A stretch of 64,000 nucleotides of DNA from Parageobacillus sp. KH3-4 (GCF_022846435.1 NZ_AP025627.1:1832001-1896000), one strand, 5' to 3'; shown: positions 35,626 through 45,471, counted from the first letter of the stretch. Translations and numbers: made by a program. The notes: a model not told the origin generated them from the sequence alone.

Positions 35626-37592
35626 TAATCCCCTCCTGCGACAAACACGTGCTCATTGTCTAGAATATTTGGATCATCTTCTAATCCGAAGGCGACGTTC
35701 GCCTCAATCCATTTGCGGCGCGGTTCGACTTTATCGCCCATCAGCGTCGTAACGCGGCGCTCCGCTCTCGCTGCATCCTCAATCCGCACGCGGATCAGCG
35801 TGCGCGTCTCCGGGTTCATCGTCGTTTCCCACAATTGGTCGGCATTCATTTCGCCAAGCCCTTTATAGCGTTGCACCGTATAACCTTTGCCGAATTTCCT
35901 CGTAATTTCTTTTAGCTGTGCATCTGTCCATGCGTACTCAACGATTTCTTTTTTGCCGCTGCCTTTGCTTACTTTATAGAGCGGCGGCAGCGCGATATAC
36001 ACCTTTCCCGCTTCGATGAGCGGACGCATATACCGGTAGAAGAATGTTAAAAGCAGCACTTGAATATGAGCGCCGTCCGTGTCCGCATCCGTCATAATAA
36101 TCACTTTGTCGTAGTTTATGTCCTCAAGTGAAAAATCTGGTCCGACTCCCCCGCCGATCGCATGGATAATCGTGCTGATTTCTTCGTTTTTCAAAATGTC
36201 GGCAAGCTTTGCTTTTTCCGTGTTAATCACTTTTCCTCGCAGCGGCAATACCGCTTGGAAACGGCGGTCGCGCCCCTGTTTCGCCGAACCGCCCGCCGAA
36301 TCCCCTTCCACTAAATACAATTCGTTTTTTTGCGGATTGCGCGATTGCGCCGGCGTCAATTTTCCGCTTAACACCGTCTCTTTTCCTTTTCGCTTTTTCC
36401 CGCTTCGCGCTTCCTCGCGCGCTTTTCGCGCCGCTTCCCGCGCTTGGTATGCCCGGATCGCTTTTTTAATCAACATCGTGCTAACGTCTGGGTTTTCTTG
36501 CAAAAAGTACGTTAAATGCTCGGATACGACCGCGTCAACAGCGGAACGGGCTTCGCTTGTCCCGAGCTTTCCTTTCGTCTGCCCTTCAAATTGCAGCAAG
36601 TTCTCCGGAATTCTCACCGAGACGATTGCCGACAACCCTTCGCGGATATCGGTGCCTTCTAAGTTTTTATCTTTTTCTTTTAACAGCCCGTTTTTGCGCG
36701 CATATTCGTTAAAGACGCGCGTCATCGCTGTCTTCGCTCCCGCTTCATGCGTGCCGCCGTCTTTCGTGCGCACATTATTGACAAACGACAGCACGTTTTC
36801 CGAATAACCGTCGTTAAACTGAAAGGCAAATTCGACTTCAATGCCGTTTTGCTCTCCTTCGAAATAAACGACAGGATGAAGAACATCTTTATCTTCGTTT
36901 AAATATTCGACAAACGCCTTAATCCCGTTTTCGTAATGAAATACGTCGCTCATCCCGGTCCGTTCATCGATGAGCTCGATTTTCAACCCTTTTAACAAAA
37001 ACGCCGATTCGCGCAAACGCTCGCTTAATGTCTCATAGTTAAACGTTGTCGTGCTGAAAATCGTTGGATCTGGCTTAAATTGAATGATCGTCCCCGTTTT
37101 GTTCGTCGTCCCGATCTTTTCCAGCGTCGTTACCGGCTTTCCGCCGTTTTCGAAACGCTGCTGATAAATAAAACCGTCGCGATGAATCGTCACTACGAGC
37201 CATTCCGACAGCGCGTTGACGACCGATGCACCGACTCCGTGCAAGCCGCCGCTCGTTTTATAGCCGCCTTGCCCGAACTTCCCGCCGGCGTGAAGCACCG
37301 TCAAAATCACTTCCGGCGTCGGCTTGCCGAGCTTATGCATCCCCGTCGGCATGCCGCGCCCTTCGTCAAGCACAGTAACGCTGTTATCTTTATGTATTTT
37401 GACAAGAATATAATTTCCGTAACCTGCTAGCGCTTCATCAACAGAATTGTCGACAATTTCATAGACAAGATGATGCAAACCGCGGCTATCAGTGCTGCCG
37501 ATATACATTCCCGGCCGCTTCCGAACCGCTTCGAGTCCTTCTAACACTTGAATCGCATCATCGTTGTATTCATATACGGATTGTTTTGCCAC
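35622..37592 (-). CDS. parE: DNA topoisomerase IV subunit B
   Basis: 656 residues. GHKL ATPase motifs: EIVDNSVDEALAGYG, LDEGRGMPTG and TSGGLHGVGASVVNALSEW. The TOPRIM domain shows LYLVEGDSAGGSAKQGRDRR and IIMTDADTDGAHIQ. I prefer GTG 37592 (VAKQSVYEYNDDAIQVLEG) over ATG 37598, because AAAGGGG is well spaced only from the GTG and ParE proteins begin MA-K. First gene of the parE-parC-PilZ unit. A LexA-like box lies upstream. Confidence 0.95.
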   Translation of the reverse strand: MAKQSVYEYNDDAIQVLEGLEAVRKRPGMYIGSTDSRGLHHLVYEIVDNSVDEALAGYGNYILVKIHKDNSVTVLDEGRGMPTGMHKLGKPTPEVILTVLHAGGKFGQGGYKTSGGLHGVGASVVNALSEWLVVTIHRDGFIYQQRFENGGKPVTTLEKIGTTNKTGTIIQFKPDPTIFSTTTFNYETLSERLRESAFLLKGLKIELIDERTGMSDVFHYENGIKAFVEYLNEDKDVLHPVVYFEGEQNGIEVEFAFQFNDGYSENVLSFVNNVRTKDGGTHEAGAKTAMTRVFNEYARKNGLLKEKDKNLEGTDIREGLSAIVSVRIPENLLQFEGQTKGKLGTSEARSAVDAVVSEHLTYFLQENPDVSTMLIKKAIRAYQAREAARKAREEARSGKKRKGKETVLSGKLTPAQSRNPQKNELYLVEGDSAGGSAKQGRDRRFQAVLPLRGKVINTEKAKLADILKNEEISTIIHAIGGGVGPDFSLEDINYDKVIIMTDADTDGAHIQVLLLTFFYRYMRPLIEAGKVYIALPPLYKVSKGSGKKEIVEYAWTDAQLKEITRKFGKGYTVQRYKGLGEMNADQLWETTMNPETRTLIRVRIEDAARAERRVTTLMGDKVEPRRKWIEANVAFGLEDDPNILDNEHVFVAGGDY

Positions 37593-37617
37593 ATACATAC
37601 CCCTTTCAAATAAAACA

Positions 37618-37632
37618 AGAACATTTGTTTCT
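37618..37632. promoter_or_regulatory. LexA-like box upstream of parE
   Basis: AGAACATTTGTTTCT approaches the Bacillus SOS box CGAACATATGTTCG (inverted GAAC/GTTC halves with one changed base each). It lies 26 bp before the parE start and downstream of a TACAAT -10-like element, so it would sit on the leader. Confidence 0.5.
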
Positions 37633-37720
37633 GTTTTATTGTAACATAAAATTCGCGAGCGTCTACGCCTATTTTACCGATTAGGACAAAATACGCAAAA
37701 TTCCCTCTAAAAATGGAAAT

Positions 37721-37740
37721 GACCATCTAAAAAGATGGTC
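37721..37740 (-). terminator. Terminator after the CoA-binding protein gene
   Basis: GACCATCT and AGATGGTC form a perfect 8-bp stem with a 4-base loop. The minus strand continues CATTTCCATTTTT. Confidence 0.65.
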
Positions 37741-37748
37741 GATTTCGC

Positions 37749-38168
37749 TTAATGTTGTTTCGTCAACGCATGCTCCACTTTAATGCAGCGATCCATCACA
37801 ACCGTATACCCTTTTTCTTTCAAAAATTCATAGGCTTCTTCATTAACGACGCCGAGCTGCGCCCAAAAAACGTCGGCGTCGATTTGCACAAATTCACGGG
37901 CGATTTCCGGCAAATGTTCGGAACGGCGAAATACGTTCACAATATCGACATGACCATCAATATCCGTCAGTTTTTTCACCGCTTTGATGCCTTCCCATTC
38001 CTCAATCATTGGATTGACAGGAATAATTTCATAGCCGGCGTCTTTCATCGCCTTTGCCACCATGTACGACGTCCGCTCCGGATTGTCCGAGAGCCCAACG
38101 ACGGCGATGCGCTTTGCTTTTCGCAAAATTTCTCCGATTTCTTCTCTGCTTGGATTGGCAATTGGCAT
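37749..38168 (-). CDS. CoA-binding protein (YneT/YccU family)
   Basis: 139 residues from ATG 38168 with AGGAGAG upstream. A single CoA-binding Rossmann domain: KRIAVVGLSDNPERTSYMVA, GYEIIPVNPMIEEWEGIKAV and VDIVNVFRRSEHLPEIAREF, ending CIKVEHAL. The family is common and of uncertain role, perhaps sensing or storing acyl-CoA. A position next to parE is also seen in B. subtilis (yneT), supporting conserved core synteny. Confidence 0.88.
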   Translation of the reverse strand: MPIANPSREEIGEILRKAKRIAVVGLSDNPERTSYMVAKAMKDAGYEIIPVNPMIEEWEGIKAVKKLTDIDGHVDIVNVFRRSEHLPEIAREFVQIDADVFWAQLGVVNEEAYEFLKEKGYTVVMDRCIKVEHALTKQH

Positions 38169-38259
38169 ATCCGCTCTCTCCTTCATTTTTGTCTTTGACG
38201 TACTTATTCTTCAAGAATGAAAAAAATCCTGCTAACAGTTGCGAACATGGACAAAAGGA

Positions 38260-40341
38260 TCATTCAAACAGCTGCTCGGCAACGGATTCGACATCCGTTG
38301 TCGGTTGCTGGCAGGCAAAATTTTCACACACGTACACGGTCGTCTCATCGCCAAGCGGTTCATACTCCGCCGCAAACGGTGCGATGCCCGCAACATCGGC
38401 CGGATGTTCCGCCGCCAACAGAAAAACGTTTGGCGCAAAAGTGTGCTGCCACTTTAGAATAAGCTGCTCCCGCTTTTCGTCGCCTTGTTTGCCGAACAGC
38501 ACGACCTCGGCCGTCGGCGTTTCAAACAATAACAGCCCTTGCAAGAAAAACGTATGGCCGCTTTCGTATGCTTCGACTTGACGCCGGAAGACTTTATACA
38601 TCGTTTCTGCTTTTTCCAATAACGCCAAATCGCCTGTCAGTCTTGCCAGACGAATCATCTGTACAGCCGCGACGCTATTTCCCGATGGCAGCGCACCATC
38701 ATAAATTTCTTTTTCCCGAACGATGAGCGCTTCCGCGTCGCTCCCTGTCATAAAAAACGCGCCGCTCTGTTCATCCCAAAAAAGGTCAATCATTCGCTCC
38801 GCACATGTTTTCGCCTTTTGCAAATACGCCAAATCCAAGGTCGCTTCATACATTTCGACATACGCCCAGACGAGATAGGCGTAGTCATCAATAATGCCGA
38901 GATGTTTCGCTTCCCCGTCGCGGTAGCGCACCATCAGCCGGCCATTTTGCCAAAGGTGCGTTTCGATAAACGAAAGCGCTTGCTTAGCCATCCGTAAATA
39001 ATCGCGGCGCTCGTATACTTTTGCCGCTTTTGCCAGCGCGGCAATCATTAACGCGTTCCAAGCCGTTAAAATTTTATCATCTACATGCGGATGGACGCGC
39101 GATGAACGCTCGGCAAACAGCTGCTTCCTTGCTTCTTCCAGCTTTTCGCGCAATTCTTCTTCCGTCAGACGGTATTGTTTTGCGATGCGTTCCATTTTCG
39201 CATGAATGAGGTTTGGCACATTTTTTCCAGAAAAATTTCCTTCTTCGGTAATATCGTAAACGCGGCAATACAGCTCGCCTAGTTCCGTACCGAGCGCGTT
39301 CATCACTTCATCGGGCGTCCATACATAATATTTTCCTTCCACGCCTTCGGAATCGGCATCAATCGCTGAATAAAACGCACCGTCTTGCGAAGTCATTTCC
39401 CGCTTGACAAATTCGATGATTTGTTCGGCAATCTCTTTATACCGTTCGTTTTTCGTTAATTGATACGCTTCCGTATACGCGATCACTAAAAGCGCGTTAT
39501 CATACAACATTTTCTCAAAATGCGGCACAAGCCACATCGCATCGGTCGAATAGCGGGCAAACCCATAGCCGATATGGTCATAAATGCCGCCGTTTGCCAT
39601 ACCGTTTAACGTTTTTTCCACCATCAAAAGCGCGCGGTCATCCTGCTTCCATTGATAATACCGCATTAAAAACATCAGCTGATGCGGAATCGGAAATTTC
39701 GGCGCGCCGCCAAACCCGCCATATACTGCATCAAAACTGTTTGAAAGCTGCCGGTATGCTTTCTCGATTGCCGCAAAAGGAAGCCGCTCCGCTCCCGAAG
39801 CGCGCGCGGACTGCCGAAGCGCCTCTGTCACTTGTTCCGCAACATGAATAATTTCATCTGGATTTTCTTTATATTTGTCATACAACCGCGTCAATATATC
39901 GATAAAGCCGGGACGTCCGTATCGGCTCCGTTTTGGAAAATACGTCCCCGCGTAAAACGGCTTCCCTTCCGGAGTCAAAAACACGCTGAGCGGCCAGCCG
40001 CCTTGCCCCGTCATCATCTGGCAGACGCGCATATACACGGAATCAATATCCGGTCGTTCTTCCCGGTCCACCTTAATAGATATATATTTTTCATTTAATA
40101 TTTTCGCCACTTCTTCATCCTCAAAACTTTCGTGCGCCATGACGTGACACCAGTGACAAGTCGAGTAGCCGATCGACAAAAACACTGGCTTGTCTTCCCT
40201 TTTTGCTTTTTGAAACGCTTCCGGCGACCATTCCAGCCAGTTGACAGGATTGGTTTCATGCTGCTTCAAATAAGGGCTTTTCGACATCACTAACCAATTA
40301 TATTTTTCGTTATAACGCTCACGTTCGAGATATTCCTTCAT
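38260..40341 (-). CDS. YyaL-like protein: thioredoxin-fold domain plus six-hairpin domain
   Basis: 693 residues. The N-terminal DUF255 domain has [20 protein letters not shown], then [20 protein letters not shown] with a CHWC redox-like motif. The rest is a (alpha/alpha)6 glycosidase-like region containing [32 protein letters not shown] and [20 protein letters not shown]. Homologues are YyaL and mammalian SPATA20; the biochemical role is not established. ATG 40341 is preferred because [20 protein letters not shown] aligns with the usual NRLIAEKSPYL start. Confidence 0.9.
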   Translation of the reverse strand: MKEYLERERYNEKYNWLVMSKSPYLKQHETNPVNWLEWSPEAFQKAKREDKPVFLSIGYSTCHWCHVMAHESFEDEEVAKILNEKYISIKVDREERPDIDSVYMRVCQMMTGQGGWPLSVFLTPEGKPFYAGTYFPKRSRYGRPGFIDILTRLYDKYKENPDEIIHVAEQVTEALRQSARASGAERLPFAAIEKAYRQLSNSFDAVYGGFGGAPKFPIPHQLMFLMRYYQWKQDDRALLMVEKTLNGMANGGIYDHIGYGFARYSTDAMWLVPHFEKMLYDNALLVIAYTEAYQLTKNERYKEIAEQIIEFVKREMTSQDGAFYSAIDADSEGVEGKYYVWTPDEVMNALGTELGELYCRVYDITEEGNFSGKNVPNLIHAKMERIAKQYRLTEEELREKLEEARKQLFAERSSRVHPHVDDKILTAWNALMIAALAKAAKVYERRDYLRMAKQALSFIETHLWQNGRLMVRYRDGEAKHLGIIDDYAYLVWAYVEMYEATLDLAYLQKAKTCAERMIDLFWDEQSGAFFMTGSDAEALIVREKEIYDGALPSGNSVAAVQMIRLARLTGDLALLEKAETMYKVFRRQVEAYESGHTFFLQGLLLFETPTAEVVLFGKQGDEKREQLILKWQHTFAPNVFLLAAEHPADVAGIAPFAAEYEPLGDETTVYVCENFACQQPTTDVESVAEQLFE

Positions 40342-40634
40342 TATTATGTAACACTTCCTTTTATCCAATGATTAGAACGCTGCTTCCATCTTCGCCTGAA
40401 CGGTTGTCCATCAGACCGTATAAAAGTAAAAGTATTTGCTAGGAAGAGACGTTTACGTATATTTTACCAGTTATTTTTCGCAAAATACACGTAACAAAGT
40501 AATCTTAGGAAAATAAAATTATACATTCATTTTTGTTATATATTATTATTAGCAATATAGGTTATATTAGGAAAGGTTAACACATTTTGCAAATAGAAAT
40601 TAAGGTGTGGAAAGAAACTAATGGACTGAGGACA

Positions 40635-40748
40635 ATGATGAAATTTGACGTTATACATAGGAAAGAGGATACGGTGTCTTGGCAGGTTCGCACCGCGGCA
40701 AACCATAGAGGCATGAATTTTGTGTTGCATAATGTTTTTGCCATCTAA
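40635..40748 (+). CDS. Possible small ORF (37-38 codons)
   Basis: GAGGA precedes twin ATGs at 40635/40638. The frame encodes MMKFDVIHRKEDTVSWQVRT and AANHRGMNFVLHNVFAI. No family is recognised and coding potential is unproven; it may be a gene fragment. Confidence 0.25.
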   Translation: MMKFDVIHRKEDTVSWQVRTAANHRGMNFVLHNVFAI

Positions 40749-40869
40749 AAAACTTGTTACTATCCCTATTATAAAGCCATCATACTCTGCTTACTCTGCA
40801 TAATAAATTACTCAACTTACCATCTTCAGACAATCGTTAAGATAATCTAGGAAGCCCAATTCGTTCAAT

Positions 40870-40944
40870 CTATAAATTTCCAACCACTAATACTTCCTTG
40901 ACTACTTGCAGTTTAAATTCCTTGGAATGTTTTCTCCACTTCAT
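40870..40944 (-). pseudogene. IS3-family orfA fragment
   Basis: The minus strand encodes MKWRKHSKEFKLQVVKEVLV then a stop after VGNL. This is the typical beginning of IS3-family OrfA (HTH, KxSxEFKxxVVKEVL). Upstream on the same strand, AGCCCCTAATGAATTTGGAC (from 41025) looks like the IS terminal inverted repeat. Only the left end of the IS remains, beside the distal end of CRISPR array 1. Confidence 0.65.
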
Positions 40945-41069
40945 ATATAAAAAGCCCCTTCGTTTGGTCACTTCGATTATAAAAACACCTTACCGAGTGT
41001 CCAAATTCATTAGGGGCTAATGAAATACAAACAAAAGGCACAAGTAGTTGTGCGCAAGGTAGATGCAAG

Positions 41070-41693
41070 GTTTTAATTCCTTATAGGTAAGATACAAACG
41101 CGTTCATGTTCACCAAAAACAACAAGGAAGAAGCGTTTCAATTCCTTATAGGTAAGATACAAACCGTTTACCGTCAAAATAATTCTCACCTTCACGAACG
41201 TTTCAATTCCTTATAGGTAAGATACAAACTCGTTCACGTCTATAATTTCTTTGCCGTTTTCCTCAGTTTCAATTCCTTATAGATAAGATACAAACGCTTG
41301 CTCTCGTTCTTTTGACAGCCGTTACCGGCAATTGTTTCAATTCCTTATAGGTAAGATACAAACACGCATTGCAAAATCATCTCTCAACAATTCAGAAGAG
41401 TTTCAATTCCTTATAGGTAAGATACAAACTGAAGCATATCAAACACTCAAACAAGACCGAAAAAAGTTTCAATTCCTTATAGGTAAGATACAAACCACGA
41501 CAGCTGAAGCCATCGAGGAAATGCCTCGTGCGTTTCAATTCCTTATAGGTAAGATACAAACCTTTAGACGCTTTATCCGCGCTCAGACCAAAAGCGTTGT
41601 TTCAATTCCTTATAGGTAAGATACAAACCGTTTCCTACACGCCACCAGCTGTTCCGATTGTTAGTTTCAATTCCTTATAGGTAAGATACAAAC
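41070..41693 (-). CRISPR. CRISPR array 1: 10 repeats, 9 spacers
   Basis: 30-bp repeats begin at 41070, 41135, 41200, 41266, 41334, 41400, 41466, 41532, 41599 and 41664, with spacers of 35-38 bp. + strand repeat: GTTTCAATTCCTTATAGG then TAAGATACAAAC. Read on the minus strand each repeat ends ATTGAAAC, the usual 8-nt crRNA 5' handle, so transcription is leftward from a leader at the right. Consistent with this, the leftmost repeat is the degenerate one (TTTTAATTCC); the repeat at 41266 has one G-to-A change. Confidence 0.97.
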
Positions 41694-41862
41694 CCCAAAA
41701 AACGTTGATGTATCAACATTTTTCCAAAATGGCTACATTCAGTATACGTCATTTAGAAAATTTCGTCAATATGTGGTAATGCTGATAGCTGTAAGGACCA
41801 AAAAGAAAAAAGAAGTGTCGTCGATCCCCCGCACTTTTTGCACGATTGGAGGTCGACGACAC
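41694..41862 (-). promoter_or_regulatory. Leader of CRISPR array 1, with inverted-repeat element
   Basis: AT-rich sequence right of the last repeat shares blocks with the array 3 leader: CAGTATACG, AAAATT-CGTCAATATG and TGCTGATAGCTGTA. It ends in an inverted repeat GTGTCGTCGA (41815) and TCGACGACAC (41853-41862), 122 bp from the array. The hairpin abuts the cmr6 stop codon and is followed on the minus strand by TTCTTTTTTCTTTTT, so it may also terminate the cas operon. Confidence 0.8.
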
Positions 41863-41865
41863 GGG

Positions 41866-43017
41866 TTAGCTTTCTAACAACGCCCGAATCGCTTGTACTT
41901 TTTCGTATTGTTTTTGCTTACTTGGTTTTACGTTCCATTGTCCAATGCGTTGCCAATAGGCTTTAAGTGCTTGTGCGGCTTGTTTGTTTTGCTGCGCGAT
42001 GACCTCTTGATACAGCACAGATTTACTTTTTTCTTGATCTTGCTGGCTATTGGTAAGCATTTCGATTTGCTTCACCAGCCGTTCTTCTGGAGGAAGCTGT
42101 GCCAAACGTGCTTCTTCCTCTTGTCTTTGGCGTTCTTGTTCTTTCTCTCGTTCTTCGAAAAGCCGTTTCGCCTCCCGCTCTTTTTCTTTTTTGACAAGAG
42201 GAAGGAACTCCGATTCCGTAACATCCTGGATATTGGTAAAATACCCGTATCCCGACGAGGTTTTCGATCCGATTCCGAGCTCGGTCAAGGCGCTGATCGT
42301 CCATGACGCGGCTTGATCTAACAACCGCTTTGTTTGTTCTATCGTTAGACTAATGGCACGATCACACGTTATATAGATGTCAACATCCGACACTGTTACG
42401 GTAAAAAACGCAACTGGTGTCGGAGATTGGTCATCTGTTGCCGCTTGTTTTTTCTCATAATATTTTTTCATATGTACCGTTAACACATCGGGAACGAGCT
42501 GTAACCCGTTTGTCAAAAAGATGTCGTGAAATTGAATGACTCCTCGCCGTTCCTGCGTTCCGAACACGAGCGCGCCTGTTTCGTGCGATGACAGGTTTTC
42601 TTCCTTTCCATCACAATATGCTTCGATAAACCAGTGGCGGACAACCCCTTTTACGCTGGAGACCGGAATGTACGGAACACCGTATACAGGGTGAATCGTC
42701 AATGATGTTTCCCGCACATGACCCGCACCAAGCCCATGAACGATTTTCCCAATTGGATGCGCTTTTAGCTTTTTGACATACCCTGTTTGTGCCCAATGAA
42801 CAAACGCCTGTTCACGCTGTCGAGCAACATCGTTTGCGATTTCTTTCAAATCACGATTCACAGGAATCGTTTCTATCTTTTTTAATATCTCGTATCTTGT
42901 TTTCTGTTCATTCCATGTATGTTCCAAGCAGTAATGCATATGATAAGCAAGGTGGGCGATTTGCCGCTTGTCGGCAAGGCGAACCACCTCTTGCGTATCT
43001 TTTGGATGGAGAAGCAT
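41866..43017 (-). CDS. cmr6: Type III-B RAMP protein Cmr6, with C-terminal coiled-coil extension
   Basis: 383 residues from ATG 43017 after AAAGGAGGG. RAMP ferredoxin-like features: LGAGHVRETSLTIHPVYGVP, YIPVSSVKGVVRHWFIEAYC and the glycine-rich ALTELGIGSKTSSGYGYF. It belongs to the Cmr effector complex, capping the target-binding filament near the crRNA 3' side. Residues from about 270 onward (KEKEREAKRLFEEREKEQER) form a long charged helix ending in a helical domain, beyond the usual Cmr6 core. Last gene of the operon, next to the array 1 leader. Confidence 0.92.
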   Translation of the reverse strand: MLLHPKDTQEVVRLADKRQIAHLAYHMHYCLEHTWNEQKTRYEILKKIETIPVNRDLKEIANDVARQREQAFVHWAQTGYVKKLKAHPIGKIVHGLGAGHVRETSLTIHPVYGVPYIPVSSVKGVVRHWFIEAYCDGKEENLSSHETGALVFGTQERRGVIQFHDIFLTNGLQLVPDVLTVHMKKYYEKKQAATDDQSPTPVAFFTVTVSDVDIYITCDRAISLTIEQTKRLLDQAASWTISALTELGIGSKTSSGYGYFTNIQDVTESEFLPLVKKEKEREAKRLFEEREKEQERQRQEEEARLAQLPPEERLVKQIEMLTNSQQDQEKSKSVLYQEVIAQQNKQAAQALKAYWQRIGQWNVKPSKQKQYEKVQAIRALLES

Positions 43018-43030
43018 CTCCCTCCCTCCT

Positions 43031-43450
43031 TTATTCTTCTTTCTCCGTTCCGTTCTCTTCTGCCATTCCATCAACAAACTTACGCATCCAATTCAACAGA
43101 GCTAACGCTTCCATCGTCCAAAGGCGGTATTCGGCGCTTGGAAGGTTAATGACTACTTGGACGAATTCCTTTTTGTCACCTTGAAACGCATAAGGGTATT
43201 TTTCTTGAAACCATTCGTGAAGCGCCTGATAAATCGCTCCATACTCTTTTCTTTGATCTTTTCTTTGATAACAAAATGCCAACGCTTGTCCAAATCCGTT
43301 CACTTGAATAAGGGATGGCATTTTTTTGACGTAAGACCGGTAGTTTTCAAAATTGCCGATACGCTTATCTTCTTTTGCTTTTTTCACTCTTTCAAACGCA
43401 AAAGCGGCGCGCCCATTTTCAATACCAACACGTTGAATGTTCTTTGCCAC
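43031..43450 (-). CDS. cmr5: Type III-B small subunit Cmr5
   Basis: 139 residues from GTG 43450, seven bases after AAGGGGTG. All-alpha protein with the Cmr5 pattern QRVGIENGRAAFAFERVKKA, MPSLIQVNGFGQALAFCYQR and RLWTMEALALLNWMRKFVDG. Several copies line the minor filament (belly) of the complex and help hold target RNA. Fourteen bp separate it from cmr6 and about 15 bp from cmr4. Confidence 0.93.
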   Translation of the reverse strand: MAKNIQRVGIENGRAAFAFERVKKAKEDKRIGNFENYRSYVKKMPSLIQVNGFGQALAFCYQRKDQRKEYGAIYQALHEWFQEKYPYAFQGDKKEFVQVVINLPSAEYRLWTMEALALLNWMRKFVDGMAEENGTEKEE

Positions 43451-43465
43451 GACAACACACCCCTT

Positions 43466-44344
43466 TTATACCCAAATCGTCCGAAGAATTCCTCGACCTA
43501 ACGTGCTATTGCCGCCAAGCTGAAATACTTTCGGGAACGTATTTTCCTTAACTAAAAAAGTTTCCACGTCTTCCGCTTTTTGAAGGCCTTCTATTCCTTT
43601 TCCGCGCACATTTCCGATGTAAAGGAAGCTATAAAAAATCGTTTCCGGCGGAACGTTTTCTTCGTACCAAAGAGCGCCATTATCTACCGTTCCCTTTTCA
43701 TGGTCAATTCTGATGCGCGCATTCACTTCTGTCGATAATTTTACAAAATCGGCAAAATCATCATCTGTCAATACAACAAGGCGATCTTGAATGTTGATTT
43801 GCACATGGTCAGAAAGCAATTTCGCAAGCCGCTCCGCCAATTGTTTGGCATCATCGGAAACCGTTACTTCAAATGCATATTCCTCCAATACAATATGTTG
43901 ATTTGCCGCAATTAGGCGATCAGAGCTTACCGTCTTCGGGCTTGGCACTGGAAGCGGATCGATACTATATTCATGAAGTGCGATCTCATAGTTCCACCGT
44001 TCTAATACTTGCGGGCATGTAATCCACGCAAACACGCCGCGCAGCGATTTAACTGGGAACAACAATACGCGCGCGTCGCTAAGCGCAATTGCGCTTGCTT
44101 GCGTTTCGTTTTCTTCTCCATCTGAGCCAAATACCAATTCTAGTTTTTTGTCTTCCCCTTTTTCTTTTAACGACTGCGTGATATGGTAACGCAACGCTCC
44201 TTTTAACGATGAGCTTTCGATTTTTGGAAATCCTGTATGTTTTTCGCGCTGGATCGGCAAATCGACCAACCCGATTTCACTTCCACTTCCCGCGTGAACG
44301 GATGTAACCGCATGTAGAAAAAATGGACGTACGATTGAATACAT
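43466..44344 (-). CDS. cmr4: Type III-B backbone RNase Cmr4
   Basis: 292 residues; ATG overlaps the cmr3 stop (TAATG). Backbone subunit that cuts target RNA every 6 nt. The catalytic loop is intact: SVHAGSGSEIGLVDLPIQRE, with Asp28 in the position known to be needed for cleavage. Further RAMP features are FPKIESSSLKGALRYHITQS and LFPVKSLRGVFAWITCPQVL. The C-terminus ends QLGGNSTLGRGILRTIWV, the usual glycine-rich motif. Confidence 0.95.
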   Translation of the reverse strand: MYSIVRPFFLHAVTSVHAGSGSEIGLVDLPIQREKHTGFPKIESSSLKGALRYHITQSLKEKGEDKKLELVFGSDGEENETQASAIALSDARVLLFPVKSLRGVFAWITCPQVLERWNYEIALHEYSIDPLPVPSPKTVSSDRLIAANQHIVLEEYAFEVTVSDDAKQLAERLAKLLSDHVQINIQDRLVVLTDDDFADFVKLSTEVNARIRIDHEKGTVDNGALWYEENVPPETIFYSFLYIGNVRGKGIEGLQKAEDVETFLVKENTFPKVFQLGGNSTLGRGILRTIWV

Positions 44345-45471
44345 TACAATTCCTCCTCACTTTTACTTGCACCTGCAATGACTGCAAAGCCAAATCCTTC
44401 TTCTGCTCCCTCATCGGTAAAATGCATTCCGTTGGCAGCGGATAGTAATTTCGAAATGTCGCCTTCTTCCACTTCTACGTAAATGACCGAACCAGCAGGC
44501 ACCATCCATTTTCGTGGTTTCGGACGATGACGGACGATATCCCAGCCGCCATATAACTCTGGTCTCCCAATGGCGGCAGTAAGCCATTTTACCGTCACGC
44601 CATTCGGCAATGCCACCTTTTCGCCGTCAAAATCGCGCGGGCGTGAACCTCTTTCAAAAATCGCTGGGGATAGGAAAATAATTTTCGCTACTTTCGTTTG
44701 CTTTATTTTTTCTGCTAGTTGTTTTTTCTCTTTGTCATCCCATAATGTAAATGTTTCTTCTGACTGCTGAATAATCCACGGGCGATTTTCGCCGCCGATG
44801 CGGGCAAATTTCACTTTTGAAAAATCCGGTCCGTTTCCAATGTAAACCGCAAGAGCTCCGTCATCACGAAAACGCCCCTGCGTAACTCGATATAAAAATC
44901 CTTTCTGAGCAGTACGCCTTCCTATATCCAACCGAATTCCTACCTTTTCTTCTCGCACGACTAACTTCGACAACGAAATAAGAGATGATATTGGCGCTTC
45001 GTGTAAAATGGCATGCTTCCATTCCTGTAGAGAAACATACTGATGTTGGGAGCTTTTCGTTTTTTCTCGTCTTGTAGAAGCAAGCCGCCACTTTCCTTGC
45101 AGCGAAGACGGCTTTTCATCGTTTGCAAGCAACAGCGGATACGCTTTTAGAGAATTTTTTTCTTCAATTACTTGATAATCTAATGGCAACGGGAGAAGAA
45201 TTTCTTGTTTATATGTCAGTGCGCAATATTGTAATTGAAATTCCCCTCGTTGATTTGGTGTCCCCATCCATCTTTTCACATGTTCATCTGTTTCACGAAC
45301 AAATTCATCAAATGTAGTATGGGCGTGAATATAAGCGGCACGCAAAGCCCCGTAAATCGTGTTCGGCCGAGGAGGGAACATCGACTCCATCACTGTATCT
45401 TCTCCTGCTTCCGTAACATGATGGTTTTTGAAAAAAAACGTATCTACCGGCGTCAACGTTAATTTTGTCAT
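44344..45471 (-). CDS. cmr3: Type III-B RAMP protein Cmr3
   Basis: 375 residues; ATG overlaps the cmr2 stop by four bases. The typical Cmr3 opening LTPVDTFFFKNHHVTEAGED then SMFPPRPNTIYGALRAAYIH is seen, with GFLYRVTQGRFRDDGALAVY mid-protein and a glycine-rich end (DEGAEEGFGFAVIAG). It binds the 5' handle of the crRNA beside Cmr2. Confidence 0.94.
   Translation of the reverse strand: MTKLTLTPVDTFFFKNHHVTEAGEDTVMESMFPPRPNTIYGALRAAYIHAHTTFDEFVRETDEHVKRWMGTPNQRGEFQLQYCALTYKQEILLPLPLDYQVIEEKNSLKAYPLLLANDEKPSSLQGKWRLASTRREKTKSSQHQYVSLQEWKHAILHEAPISSLISLSKLVVREEKVGIRLDIGRRTAQKGFLYRVTQGRFRDDGALAVYIGNGPDFSKVKFARIGGENRPWIIQQSEETFTLWDDKEKKQLAEKIKQTKVAKIIFLSPAIFERGSRPRDFDGEKVALPNGVTVKWLTAAIGRPELYGGWDIVRHRPKPRKWMVPAGSVIYVEVEEGDISKLLSAANGMHFTDEGAEEGFGFAVIAGASKSEEEL

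Larger units (their letters stand above)
40342..41069. other. Intergenic region left of CRISPR array 1
   Basis: Holds the yyaL promoter, a possible 38-codon ORF at 40635 and an IS3-type remnant (40870-41025). Otherwise no gene is recognised. Confidence 0.6.

Noticed and set aside
41332-41619. Open frame with repeated FQFLIGKIQT
   Set aside because: It is the translation of CRISPR repeats and spacers of array 1; no start signal, and the array explains it fully.
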